A stretch of DNA of 64,000 nucleotides. Source: Ariolimax columbianus (lineage: Eukaryota; Mollusca; Gastropoda; Stylommatophora; Arionidae). The translations under genes were made by a program, and so were the position numbers. The DNA lies in contig JAVGWX010000002.1 in NCBI GenBank assembly GCA_036924085.1, forward strand, positions 83,384,704 to 83,448,703, read 5' to 3'. The number at the start of each line of letters is the position of its first letter. Position 1 is the first letter of the stretch. The notes beneath the pieces were generated by a model. It had not been told where the DNA came from, did not search any database, and saw only the letters and a program-made list of their open reading frames with translations. Below are positions 32,001 through 41,139 of the stretch, in pieces.

Positions 32001-32926
32001 CTGTACGAAAACCTACTTGGAGGCAGGATATATTTCCAGAGGTGGTAGAAAATATACCAGGTATTGCAAACAAAAACTGCCAGAGTGAAAAAGAAAGGAG
32101 AGACACTACCCTAAGCTTCATAACGAAAAGCTACCCAAGCATGGACTGGACCCATGCATACACCGACGGTTCTATAACAAACACTACACAGAACGGAGGG
32201 GCAGGAGCATTCCTGAACCTACCAAAAGGCAGAAAAATAACACTGTCATTCGCTACTGGTAAGTACACGAGCAATTTCAGAGCAGAGGAAGAAATGGTAA
32301 CACACAGTGAAAATGAGAGCCATATAGTCCTGCTGACAGATGCTCTCGAAGTAGTCACAGCGCTAAAAAGCCAGAAAAACACTGAGCTTAATGACTTAAG
32401 AGCAGCACTCTGCAAACTGTGCCAACAGTCCGCACCAAAAAGGGTAGTGGTACAGTGGGTTCCGTCACACTGCAACATCCAAGGCAACGAGGAGGCAGAC
32501 AGACTGGCAAAAGAAGGTGCAAGGCTACGACAAATAGATACCAGTATGACGTACGAAGAGTCAAAACGGCTTATCAAAGCCAGGTACATGTCCAAATGGG
32601 AAACCGAACATACTGGTTACACCAAAAACGATGCCTATTACCAGTTGAACCGAAGAGAGCAGGTCGTTGTCTTCAGACTTCGCACTGGCCACAACAGACT
32701 GAGGTACCACCTTTTCAACAAATTGAAGATAGGGTGTACCGACGAATGCCCGTGCGGTACTGGTAAAATGACCACTGAACATCTGCTGCAGAACTGCCCG
32801 ACATACGAGGATCATAGAGAGCAGATGTGGCCATTGCCAGTGGAACTGCAAGACAAGCTCTATGGTAGTGGCGAGAGTCTCAGGATGACCGCCGCTTTTT
32901 TCGAGAAAATAATGGTTACTGTCTGA
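29042..32926 (+). CDS. ORF2 of copy B: endonuclease, reverse transcriptase, RNase H (1294 aa)
   Basis: The single open frame would provide target nicking and reverse transcription. Endonuclease about 78-290: ILQWNAEG (Asn 86), IQETHL (Glu 113), GDFNSH 205-210, SDH 282-284. RT about 520-900: KSPGKDGITNEM, AVWVDLEKAFDKVW (Asp 655), EQGVPQGGVLSPTLF, then FADE at 743-746 where copies A and C have FADD, so the last catalytic Asp is Glu. RNase H about 1037-1170: YTDGS (Asp 1042), FRAE (Glu 1082), LLTDAL (Asp 1100), VPSHCNIQGNEEADRLA; eight codons after FRAE present in A are lost (24-bp in-frame deletion). Tail: CTDECPCGTG ... HLLQNC. The Met at 29042 is the first in frame; MMAVQPIRK at codon 17 is an alternative. 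Expression is not shown. Confidence 0.93.
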   Translation: MHGAASLTKQCNVNHSMMAVQPIRKTYGAHPEETRQAAIAPGLTPRRGPPLTTGGHPPMCRGVKAHGYGATSIGQNLKNLKILQWNAEGVINKKLSLTHHLHEGKIDEACIQETHLNNNHKFSIRGYQTFRLDREGHKGGVLILTRNSIPSSAVPVNHTGQAEIVGVDIMAQETKLRIFNLYGPPNRDLSLSSMEVRDSNCIVVGDFNSHSERWGYSDTDSRGDEVEDWEIDANLSLINRPEDSPSFYSRTWHTTSTPDLAFSTQDIHYKIDRQVLNQLAGSDHRPIRLTIDMEVGPQETKPLPRWNYKRADWDRFAILTDGLCETINTRNTKMKPMVESLSKAIMQAATETIPRGARKNYKPYWNDELQKVEDAVTNARNMAEREKSMEANIALKAAAAQYKHTLKQTARESWKNKRESLNLDKEGNKLWKLVRAMNDETPSNKQITIKQGENLITGKKAANAFVDHYAKANHIEVPADKHTDISEELKGHENINTAPEEHMMAKLTLREMEEAMRTLKKRKSPGKDGITNEMLMGLGQTAKKKLLSVLNQSWKRGIVPQAWKDAILVPVPKTGKDKTDPNGYRPISLLSCVGKLMERMINTRLMWHLEEKRILIPQQAGFRQHRSTEDQVILIAQEIEDAYQAQKHTVAVWVDLEKAFDKVWKDGLRVKLRRSDVCGKMYKWINHYLKKRTARVQVQGQMSKKVTLEQGVPQGGVLSPTLFLVYINDITENIPRRVHSSMFADELAMWTSEKNLTIARNRMQTALTSLEEWANSWLVKINEEKTTCTIFSLSLKPQSTKLSLKGKILQPNDNPTYLGVTFDRRMTWKSQIERNRMKARERMAIMRKLAGTSWGADEGILKKLYTGRVRPVLEYGIAAWTTAAKANFDKVNKLQNQAMRIITGGMKSTPIVELEKITKLQSMTDRRDCRAQLQSEKLRRLTDHPMYQRLNNLGNGKLKRRNFAEIAKAKMHEDPINALTTPKPITTVRKPTWRQDIFPEVVENIPGIANKNCQSEKERRDTTLSFITKSYPSMDWTHAYTDGSITNTTQNGGAGAFLNLPKGRKITLSFATGKYTSNFRAEEEMVTHSENESHIVLLTDALEVVTALKSQKNTELNDLRAALCKLCQQSAPKRVVVQWVPSHCNIQGNEEADRLAKEGARLRQIDTSMTYEESKRLIKARYMSKWETEHTGYTKNDAYYQLNRREQVVVFRLRTGHNRLRYHLFNKLKIGCTDECPCGTGKMTTEHLLQNCPTYEDHREQMWPLPVELQDKLYGSGESLRMTAAFFEKIMVTV

Positions 32927-32951
32927 CTGTGTACGCAGAAGAAGAAGAAGA

Positions 32952-32958
32952 TCCCCAT
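32952..32958 (+). repeat. Probable 3' target-site duplication of copy B
   Basis: TCCCCAT after the 3' tail, matching 27002-27008. Confidence 0.6.
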
Positions 32959-33115
32959 CACAGCACCGGCCGTTACCCCGGGGAAGCAAACCCTTAGAAA
33001 ATGCAGGAGGAAGCAGACCCTTACATAAAATGCATGCTGAAGTCGGATGCACCGGTCCGACAGGCGCAAAATAAAAACCACAGTGTAACGCACACACGCC
33101 TTGGGGAATAGATAA
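32959..33115 (+). repeat. Fragment resembling the leader of the A/B/D element family
   Basis: GCTGAAGTCGGATGCACCGG and AACCACAGTGTAACGC resemble the leader just before ORF2 in A (GTTGAAATCGGATGCACGGG, GTGCAACGTAAATCACAG) and its equivalent in D. It lies just after the 3' target duplication of B, so it belongs to the pre-existing locus, perhaps a leader scrap of a related family. Confidence 0.5.
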
Positions 33116-33864
33116 ATAAGGCGAACGCAAAAAAAAAAAAAAAAATAAAATAACAACGGTGATAACATTTTGTCTTTTTCAGTTCGTGCTCAAAATACAT
33201 CCGCCAGCTGCAACACATACGCCATGTGAGGTACGCCATTTTCTCACTGAAGTGTCTATTGTGCGGTATTCAAGCCCATCACTTGATTGCTTCCTCTGAT
33301 CTGTTAGCTCATCTATGTTGTCAACTTTCTTTCCGTACACATTTTCTTACAAAGCGCTTCAAATCCAATAGTGCTCGAGATTAAGCTCTAAACTATTTCG
33401 GGTCCACAAATTCGGTTTAATGAAGAAATGTGTCACCTGGGTGAGCAGCGTAGCCAATGAGCAGGATCTCCATCTTTTCTGAAAGATTAATAATTTTGAC
33501 ATTTCCTTCATGTCAGAATAAATGCATTTCATCAGCAATTCGTTGCGTTATTCACACATATATTTGTACAAAATATGCCCGATAACAGCATTAACATTGT
33601 ATTTAGTGTGCACAGAGCGTGTTCTACTAGTACATTCACAATGTTCGACAGACTGGGTTTTGTTTATCTTTTGCGAATAATGTGTCAGTCTGACTAACTT
33701 ATGTCCTTTGTTTTGAAACTCCTGGAGCTGTTGTTTCGCACAATAATATTAGTTTCATCGAATAAATGTGTTCGTTGTGATCTTTTGTGTCGCGGATTTC
33801 TTGGTGTGTGTGATTGTATGTATGTGTATGCGAGTGTGTGTGTGTGTGTATATATATTTATATT

Positions 33865-33928
<64 letters not shown>

Positions 33929-34210
33929 AATACACACATATCATCGTCGACTGGTGTGAATTCCAAGCAAATCCGTCTGATGGTGTCTATATTGAACTAA
34001 TACAGCAGAGCAGTGGCAATGTAGACCCCAGCCGGATACGGCGCCATCTTTCCTGCGCTATTTTCACGATTTGCACTTGTGTTAACATAAACGTGCTGTT
34101 ATTTTCTATTTGGACTGGTTAATTTGTTGTTATTTTTTTGGTGTGGTTTGTCGCGTCCAATTATCCTGGAATGGATTTAGGCTAAATGAATATCACTTAA
34201 AACCTGTGTG
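33116..34210. other. No recognised gene; microsatellites
   Basis: Contains a poly-A run (33129-33145) and a TG/TA/CA compound microsatellite (about 33830-33930). Frames through the latter give meaningless Tyr/Ile repeats. The remainder is AT-rich without recognised features. Confidence 0.5.
33830..33930 (+). repeat. Compound (TG)n(TA)n(CA)n microsatellite
   Basis: A GTGTGT run is followed by a long TATA tract with TTTA interruptions and a CACACA run; the ends are complementary so the tract could fold on itself. Confidence 0.9.
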
Positions 34211-34699
34211 TTATTTCTTCTTCTTCTTCGTACGCTGTCAGACGTCAACTTGAATTTGCTTGAAGAAAGCATCGGTCATCCTGAGGCTGTCGACACTGCC
34301 ATAGAGCTTGTCTAGATTTGGCACTAATGATGGCTACATGTGCTTTCTCTGGTCCTCGAATGTCGGGAAATTTTGCGACAGATATTCAGGAATCATTTTC
34401 CCTGTACTACATGTGCATTCGTCAGTATCACCAATCTACAGTTTATTGAATATATTTTACCTCAGTCTGTTGTGGCCTGGGTGGAGTCTGAAGACCACCA
34501 CCTGCTCTATTCTGTTCAACTGGTAATAAACATTTTTTGTGTAGCCAGTTTGCTCTATTTCCAATTTGTCATGTATATGACCAGAATAAATATTTTGGAC
34601 TCTTCGTAGAACACACTAGAATCTGGTTGTGGTAACATTGCACATTCTTTTGTCAGTCTGTCTACCTCCTCGTTGCCTTAAATGTTTCAGTGAGATGGA

Positions 34700-35250
34700 A
34701 CCCAATGTACCACTACTCATTTGGGTGTGGACTGCTGGGATAGTTGATAGAGTACTGCTCTTAAGTCATTAAGGTCTCTATTTTTCTGGCTGCTTAGTGC
34801 TCTAACCACGGACAGGGCATATGTAAATAAGACTATATGGCTTTCATTACTTTGGCCTGTCAGCATTGCTTCTACTGCAACCTTCAATGCGTCTGCCTCC
34901 ACTCTGAAATTGCTTACGAATTTTCAAGCTGCCACTGGCAGTGTTATCTTTCTACCGTTCGTTAGGCTCAGGAATACTCCTCCCCCTCAATTTCAGTCTG
35001 GCTGTTCTTGTATCCGATACAAGTTCGTCGCCTTTGCTGCTGTTGCCCATGCCGCAATGCCATACTCGAGAACTGGTCTAACTCTTCCAGTGTACAGTTG
35101 CTTAAGTATTATCTCATCTATTTTCCAGATTGTATCAGCAAGATTCCTCATGATTGCCATTGTTTTTGTCTTGCTCTCATTCGATTTCTCTCGATCTGAA
35201 TTTTCAAATGTCATGCACCGATCAAATGTGATGCCAAAGTAGTTTGGGTA
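34700..35250 (-). pseudogene. RT thumb and RNase H remnant of element D
   Basis: Frame 35214-34993 matches the thumb (EIILKQLYTGRVRPVLEYGI) and 34902-34717 matches RNase H (ADALKVAVEAML, HIVLFTYALSVVRALSSQ), where the LLTDAL Asp is Tyr. The RNase H TDGS portion is degraded. Confidence 0.85.
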
Positions 35251-35439
35251 GGCTTTCAGCCGCAGGCATTTGGCATTACGATCTATTTTGGCGTTATGTG
35301 GTTTATTTCAAAGGGAGAATATTGTACATGTTGTTTTTTCTTCATTTATTTTGACCAGCCATGTTTTCGCTCAATCCTCCCGCTATGTTAGGGTCTGCTG
35401 CATCGGATTGTTTCCTACGGTGAGATTTTCTTCAGAGGA

Positions 35440-36553
35440 CCACTCAGCCAGATCGTCTGCGAACATGGAGCTGTTGATTTTTTTGGGTATATTTTCTATT
35501 TTGTTTTTTTGTATACATCAGAAAAAGAGTGGGTAACAGCACTCCCCCTTGCGGTACTCCTTGCTCCAGTGTCACCTTTTTGCTGATCTGCTGTTGTACT
35601 TGAATTCTGACTTCTGTTTTCGAGGTAGTGGCTGATCCATCTGTACATTTTTCCCTATACTTCACTTCTTCGTAGTTTGATTGGAAGTCCCTCTTTCCAC
35701 ACCTTGTTGAAGGTTTCTTTAGATCCCTCCAAACCGCTACTGTATGCTTTTTCTCTTGGTAACTATCCTCTATTTCCTGCGCTATGAAAGTTATCTGGTC
35801 CTCAGTACATCTGTGTTGTCTAAATCCTGCTTGCTGTAGAATTAATATGTGCTTTGCTTCCAGGTGCCACATCAGTCTGGTGTTTATCATACGCTCCATC
35901 AGTTTACCTACACAGCTCAGTAGACTGATGGGCCTGTATCCATTTGGATCTGGTCTATCTTTGTCTTTCTTTGGAACTGATATAAATATATCATCTTTCC
36001 ATGTCCGCGGTACAATTCCTCTTTTCCAGCTATGGTTTTGGATTGACAGTAACTTCCTCTTTGCTGTTTGGCCCAACCCCATGAGCATTTCATTTGTTAC
36101 CCCATTTTTTTCCGGCGATTTCTTTTTCTTTAAAGTTCTCATGGCTTCATTCATTTTATTCACTGTTAGTTTTGCCATCAGGTGCTCCACTGGTGCAATA
36201 TTGATGTTGTCGTGGCTCTTGTGTTATTCACTTATGTCTGTATACATGTCTGTAAGGACATCAATGTGCTTTGCTCTGGCATAATGTTCTATAAAAGCGT
36301 TTGCTGATTTTTTTCCGGTAAGCATCTTGTCACCCTGCTTGATGGTAATTTGTTTATTTGATGGTGATTCGTCATTCATGGCTCTAACTAATGTCCATAG
36401 TTTGTTCCCTTCTCTATCTAGATTGCGGTTTTCTGGGTTTTTTTCTCTTGTTATTTGGTTCAGTGTTCTTTTGTATTTCGCTTTGATGGCCTTGAGGGAG
36501 ATATTTGCTTCAATAGATTTATGCCGTGTTCCTAGCGTCTGTAAATTCATCAT
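35440..36553 (-). pseudogene. Linker and reverse transcriptase remnant of element D
   Basis: The frame 36553-36224 matches the A/B linker (RTLNQITREKNPENRNLDRE, LWTLVRAMNDESPSNKQ). The 248-codon frame 36190-35444 matches RT from MAKLTVNKMNEAMRTLKKKK through PNGYRPISLLSCVGKLMERM and LEQGVPQGGVLLPTLFLMY. The VDLEKAFDKV motif is RDLKKPSTRC, so the first catalytic Asp region is frameshifted. It ends before an open FADD box, which is out of frame near 35460. Confidence 0.88.
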
Positions 36554-36799
36554 CGGATTTTTGCAATTCTTGATTTCAATTTGGCTTATAGTTCTTTCTT
36601 TACCCTATTGGTCTGATAACGGTGGCTGCTTGCAGTATTGCTTTCCTTAGGCTTTCCACCATAAGTTTCATATTGTTTTTTCGTGTGTTGATAGTTTTAC
36701 AACGTCCATTTGTCAGCATTGCAAATATGTCCCAGTCTGTAGTTCCAACGTGGCAGCGGTTTTATTTCCTGGTGGCCCCCTTCCATATCAATATCTAGC

Positions 36800-37225
36800 T
36801 TAATTGTCCTGTGGTCCTGCTAATTGGTCGAGCCCCTGACGATCTATTTTGTGATGGATATCCCCCTTGGAGAACGCCAAGTCTGTAGTGGAGGTAGAAT
36901 GCCATCTTCTGGAATAGAAGCTAGGACTGTCGTCCGGCTTATTGATACGATATAGATGTGTGTCTTTCTCCCAGTCTTCCACTTCATCCCTCTGCTGTCT
37001 GTGTCTGAATATCCCCATCTCTCCGAGTGACTGTGAAAGTCTCCAACCACTAGACAGCTAGAGTCCTTGATTTCCAAACTCTTTTTTGGGTGGGCCATAC
37101 AGGTTGAAGAAACGGATTTTCGTTTCTTGTGTCAATATATCGACTCCTTCAATTTCTGCTTTTCCGATGTGATTTACAGATACTGCACTACTCGTGTCAG
37201 TATCAGAACACTTGCTTTGTGACCT
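36800..37225 (-). pseudogene. Endonuclease remnant of element D
   Basis: Gives CLVVGDFHSHSERWGYSDTD (GDFN box with Asn changed to His), DEVEDWEKDTHLYRINKPDD and TDLAFSKGDIHHKID in two frames, colinear with residues 155-280 of the copy B ORF2. Confidence 0.85.
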
Positions 37226-37373
37226 TATCTATCAAATCGATGTACAAGTGGATCAACCACTACCTCAAAAAAAAAGAACGGCCAGAGTCCAAGTACAAGG
37301 GCAGATGAGCAAAAAGGTGACACTCGAGCAGTGAGTACCCCAAGGGGGAGTACTGTCACCCACACTCTTCCTG

Positions 37374-37904
37374 GTGTATATAAACGACATTACAGAGAAT
37401 ATACCAAGCAGAGTCCATAGCTCAATGTTTGCAGACGATCTGGCTATGTGGACCTCTGAAAAGAATCTCACCATAGCAAGAAATCGGATGCATCAGGCCC
37501 TAACATCGCTGGAAGAGTGGGCGAACTCATGGCTGGTCAAAATAAACGAGGAGAAAACCACATGTACACTATTCTCGCTTTCAATCAAATCCCAAAACAC
37601 CAAATTAAGTCTAAATGGCAAATTCCTGCAGCCAAACGACAACCCAAACTATATGGAAGTCACATTTGATCGGCGCATGACATGGAAAAGTCAGATCGAG
37701 AGAAACCGAATGCGAGCCAGAGAAAGAAAGGCAATCATGAGGACACTTGCTGGCACAAGCTGGGGAGCAGACGAAAGTATACTAAAGAAACTGTACACTG
37801 GAAGAGTGAGACCAGTTCTCGAGTATGGCATTGTGGCATGGACAACAGCAGCAAAGGCGAACTTCGATAAAGTTAGTTTAGCAAACTTCAAAACAAAGCC
37901 ATGA
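37374..37904 (+). pseudogene. RT fragment of copy C
   Basis: Carries MFADDLAMW with intact catalytic Asp pair and the thumb TFDRRMTWKSQIERNR and RVRPVLEYGIVAW. Just upstream, at 37331, a G-to-T change turns GGA of GVPQG into TGA, and an extra A in a poly-A run near 37268 shifts the frame. An insertion near 37875 shifts it again. Confidence 0.88.
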
Positions 37905-38915
37905 GAGTTATAACAGGAGGAATGAAGTCAACGCCAATTGTAGAACTTGAAAAGATTACAAAACTGCAATCCATGACCGATAGAAGAGACTGCAGAGCCC
38001 AGCTGCAGTCAGAGAAACTCCGAAGACTGACTGACCATCCAATGCACCAGAGACTAAACAATTTGGGAAATGGGAAACTAAAGCGGAGAAACTTTGCAGA
38101 AATGGCCAAAGCAAAGATGCACGAAGATCCCATAAACGCACTAACAACACCAAAGCCCATCACTACTGTACGAAAACCTACCTGGAGGCAGGATATATTT
38201 CCAGAGGTGGTAGAAAATATACCAGGTATTGGAAACAGAAACTGCCAGACTGAAAAAGAAAGGAGAGATACTACCCTAAGCTTTATATCGAAAAACTACC
38301 CAAGCATGGACTGGACCCATGCATACACCGACGGTTCTGTAGCAAACACTACACAGAACGGAGAGACAGGAGCACTCCTGAACCTACCAAATGGCAGAAA
38401 AATAACACTGTCATTCGCTACTGGTAAGTACACAAGCAATTTCAGAGCGGAGGCAGAGGCACTGAGGGCGGCAGTGGAAGAAATGGTGACACATAAAGAA
38501 AATGAGCCATACAGTCCTGCTTACAGATGCTCTGGCCGTAGTCACAGCGCTAAAAAGCCAGAAAAACACTGAGCTTAATGACTTAAGAGCAGTACTCTGC
38601 AAACTGTGCCAGCTGTCCGCAACAAAAAGGGTAGTGGTACAGTGGGTCCCATCACACTGCAACATCCAAGGCAACGAGGAGGCAGACATACTGGCAAAAG
38701 AAGGTGCAAGACTACCACAAACAGACACTAGTATGACGTACGAAGAGTCAAAACGGCTTATTAAAGCCAGATACATGACCAAATGGGAAACTGAACATAC
38801 CGGCTACACCAAAAACGATGCGTATTACCAGTTGAACAGAAGAGAGCAGGTCGTTGTCTTCAGACTTCGCACTGGCCACAATAGACTGAGGTACCGCTTA
38901 TTTAACAAATTGTAG
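37901..38915 (+). pseudogene. RT C-terminus and RNase H of copy C
   Basis: Frame 37901-38572 covers the connection and RNase H start (AYTDGSVANTTQNGE, NFRAEAEALRAAVEEM). A 2-base loss near 38505 shifts to 38502-38915 (LLTDALAVVTALKS, VPSHCNIQGNEEADILA). A stop replaces the KIGC codon at about 38914, and the tail (ECPCGTGKMTAEHLLQNC) continues in frame 3' of it. Confidence 0.88.
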
Positions 38916-39220
38916 ATATGTGGTACCGACGAATGCCCGTGTGGTACCGGGAAAATGACCGCTGAGCATCTGCTGCAGAACTGCCAGACATACGAGGATC
39001 AGAGAGAGCAGATTTGGTCATCACCAGTGGAACCACAAGACAATCTCTATGGCAGTGTCGACAGCCTCAGGATGAAGGCCGCTTTTTTCGAAAAAAATAA
39101 TGGTTACTGTCTGACTGCGTACGATGAAGAAGATACATAATTGAAGCTTGTTCTTTTGTATGCGGTTTTTTGTTAATTCATTGACTTTTCCCTGCATTGG
39201 ATGTTTATTCACACGCTTGT

Positions 39221-39347
39221 ATTTTTCTGTCAGGTTTAGTATTTTTCTGTCAGTTTTAGAATTTTTCTGTCAGGTTTAGTATTTTTCTGTCAGGTTTAGT
39301 ATTTTTCTGTCAGGTTTAGTATTTTTCTGTCAGGTTTAGTATTTTTC
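39221..39347 (+). repeat. 20-bp tandem repeat, six copies
   Basis: Six head-to-tail copies of ATTTTTCTGTCAGGTTTAGT (the second with two changes) and a seventh partial copy. It lies at the junction between sequence 3' of copy C and the resuming 5' part of element D. Confidence 0.95.
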
Positions 39348-39835
39348 CTTCTCTGCGTTAACCAAGGCTGTACATGCGATATGTTAGAGGAAATATTTTG
39401 TAAAGGACTCTCCACGCATTCCACTGTAGAATTTTGAGGTCTTTGGTTTTTGGTCAAAAGTTCTTGCCCCATCTCCTTGTGCCCTGACCCCACAGCACAT
39501 GGGTGGGTAACCACCAGTAGCATCAGGTGGGCCCCTTCGAGGCATGGGGCTCGGCATTCTCTCTTCCTGGTAGGACTCCACAAGATGAGCACCATATTGT
39601 CTTCCTTGAAATGTTGACGTCATCATACAGCGATTTACGTTGCACTGTTTCGTTTAGGCCTGTGGCCCAGTGCATCCGATTTCAACATGCGTTTCTGAAG
39701 GGTTGCCTTCCTTAGCCCTTGGCTGTCTCCAGCCCATCTGTAAGGCATCAGTTGTTTGAGGTCAAAGTTGTTTCTCTTATGGCAGTTATCTTGCAGGACT
39801 ATCGAGTCTTCGCTACCCGGGTTTCTTTCAGGTTT
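39348..39835 (-). mobile_element. Element D (5' portion): leader and endonuclease start
   Basis: On the minus strand ATTCTACAGTGGAATGCG (39431-39414) equals the LQWNAE start of ORF2. Upstream are the GCCTCGAAGGGGCCCACC and TTGAAATCGGATGCACTGGG words of the A/B leader, then the conserved CGGGT-AGCGAAG-ACTCG hairpin (about 39815-39795). Beyond about 39835 similarity to A/B stops, and no 18S-like word is seen in the following 400 bases. About 90 bases of endonuclease are missing between this and the 37233 end. Confidence 0.8.
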
Positions 39836-40280
39836 TCCATCTTGTAGGTGCTCAGTTAATCAGTACTCTCAAGCTTCTCATTCCAGCATTTTCTCCCTGG
39901 TTTTTCCACCGCGTTTTCTCACGTAGTTTAGTCAGCCAGTCAAAGCTGTTTCCCGGAGGGGGGGGGGGGGGGTGGCGCTTAGATCCATAAGGGAGTTAGG
40001 CAGGAGTGGGGGAACCAAATAGGGTCAAGGCCATCCTATGGTGCTAGGAAGTGACTGCCTCTCACCGTGCGGTACTATCTCTTACACACTTCTGCCCAAT
40101 CCCCGTGTCTTATTTCATTGTCTAGATCACACGACTGAACTTAAAGAGATTGGCGGCCTTCACCCTTACTGCAAACAGTATCGATTTTGGTGTGTGAAAT
40201 TTAGACACTACTATAATGTACTAAACACAGTCCGGAAGAGATAACAAACTCACTCACTCGCTGAGTGATGTCCCTAAGTC
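39836..40280. other. No recognised gene; poly-G run
   Basis: A run of about 15 G lies at 39958-39972. The rest has no recognised motif and may include the far 5' end of element D or its flank. Confidence 0.45.
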
Positions 40281-40289
40281 CTCTTGCGT

Positions 40290-41010
40290 TTATGGGAAAG
40301 GCACGACAAACAACGTTAGATGTCATCCCTTCTCCGGTGCCTTGCGGGATACCTGTTTAAGAGAGACTGCTCTTGTCGCCTGCTCATAAAGGTTAGCAAT
40401 TACCCTCACATTATTACTGTTGAACTTGTAATGCTTTATTGTTGATCATAGCGCCGCATGCCACACTCTGTCAAACGCCTTTCTAAAGTCAATGAAGGCA
40501 TGGTAGAGTTGTTGTTGATACTCTGAGTACTTCTCATTTATTAGCCGAAGATTAAATATCTGCTCGATGGTACTCCTTCCCGCTCGAAAGCCCGCTCGTT
40601 CTTCGGCAATGGTATTCTCTGCCTGTAGAATGAATTCTGTTAAGTATTATTATCCAGAGAACTTTGCTTGGATGACTGATTATACCAATTGTTCGATAGT
40701 TCTGACACATTTTTAGGTTTCCTGATTTAGGCAGTTATATAATTACTGATTTTGTCCAGCTGGTGGGCCACTCTCCTGTCTGCCAAATTCTATCAGGGTA
40801 TCAATTGTTGCCTCACTTCCCACTTGTAGGAGCTCTGCTGGTATATTATCCACACCTACAGCCTTCCCTTTCTTCAGCATTTTCACGGTTTCATTTACTT
40901 CTTCCCTTCTTATCATTTGATTTTCCTCTAACAGACTCACTTCGGGAGACATTGCAATTCTTGGGTCACCACGATCTTCATGCTTATATAGTTCCGAACA
41001 GTACTCTGTC
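40290..41010 (-). pseudogene. RTE-like reverse transcriptase remnant
   Basis: Frame 40952-40743 gives REEVNETVKMLKKGKAVGVD and NIPAELLQVGSEA, the RT finger start. Further left in other frames come AGFRAGRSTIEQIFNLRLI (about 40600-40540) and YHAFIDFRKAFDRVWHAALW (about 40510-40450) with the first catalytic Asp intact. The palm after that is missing. Confidence 0.75.
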
Positions 41011-41022
41011 CAGCGCTCACAA

Positions 41023-41024
<2 letters not shown>

Positions 41025-41081
<57 letters not shown>
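41025..41081 (+). repeat. (TA)n microsatellite
   Basis: About 28 TA dinucleotides at the junction between two retrotransposon remnants of opposite orientation. Confidence 0.95.
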
Positions 41082-41083
<2 letters not shown>

Positions 41084-41139
41084 GACGATTTCATTATGAA
41101 TTATCAACATTCGAGAGGAACACCTGCTGCCTGACACAA

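Larger units (their letters stand above)
27009..32951 (+). mobile_element. Copy B: I-like retrotransposon with a longer 18S rRNA-derived leader and full-length ORF2
   Basis: Same structure as copy A and nearly identical through the leader and ORF2. The 18S-like part starts about 120 bases further upstream (GTTTACTTTGAAAAATTAGA at 27011) than in A. The three 18S/hairpin units, the long leader, ORF2 of 1294 codons and the (GAA)n tail are all present. It is inserted into an inverted mariner fragment. ORF2 is open, but an RT active-site change and an RNase H deletion argue against autonomous activity. Confidence 0.93.
34214..37233 (-). mobile_element. Element D (3' portion): older relative of the A/B family, minus strand
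   Basis: The 3' end reads GACAGCGTACGAAGAAGAAG, like the A/B ends. Leftward order from 37233: endonuclease, linker, RT, thumb, RNase H. Protein wording is close to A/B but with many stops and frameshifts. The copy breaks at about 37233 in the GATAGATAAGGTCACAAAGC stretch (equivalent to RLDREGHKGG in A/B), where copy C is inserted; the 5' remainder lies at 39348-39835. Confidence 0.88.
37239..39133 (+). mobile_element. Copy C: 5'-truncated A/B-family insertion inside element D
   Basis: Begins at GATGTACAAGTGGATCAACC (mid-RT) and runs to the 3' end CTGCGTACGATGAAGAAGAT. It is closer to A/B than D is, so it is a later insertion into D. No 18S leader is present because the 5' half was never copied. 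A clear target duplication could not be assigned. Confidence 0.9.

Noticed and set aside
33694..34122. Tyr/Ile repeat frames on both strands
   Set aside because: They are translations of the (TG)(TA)(CA) microsatellite.
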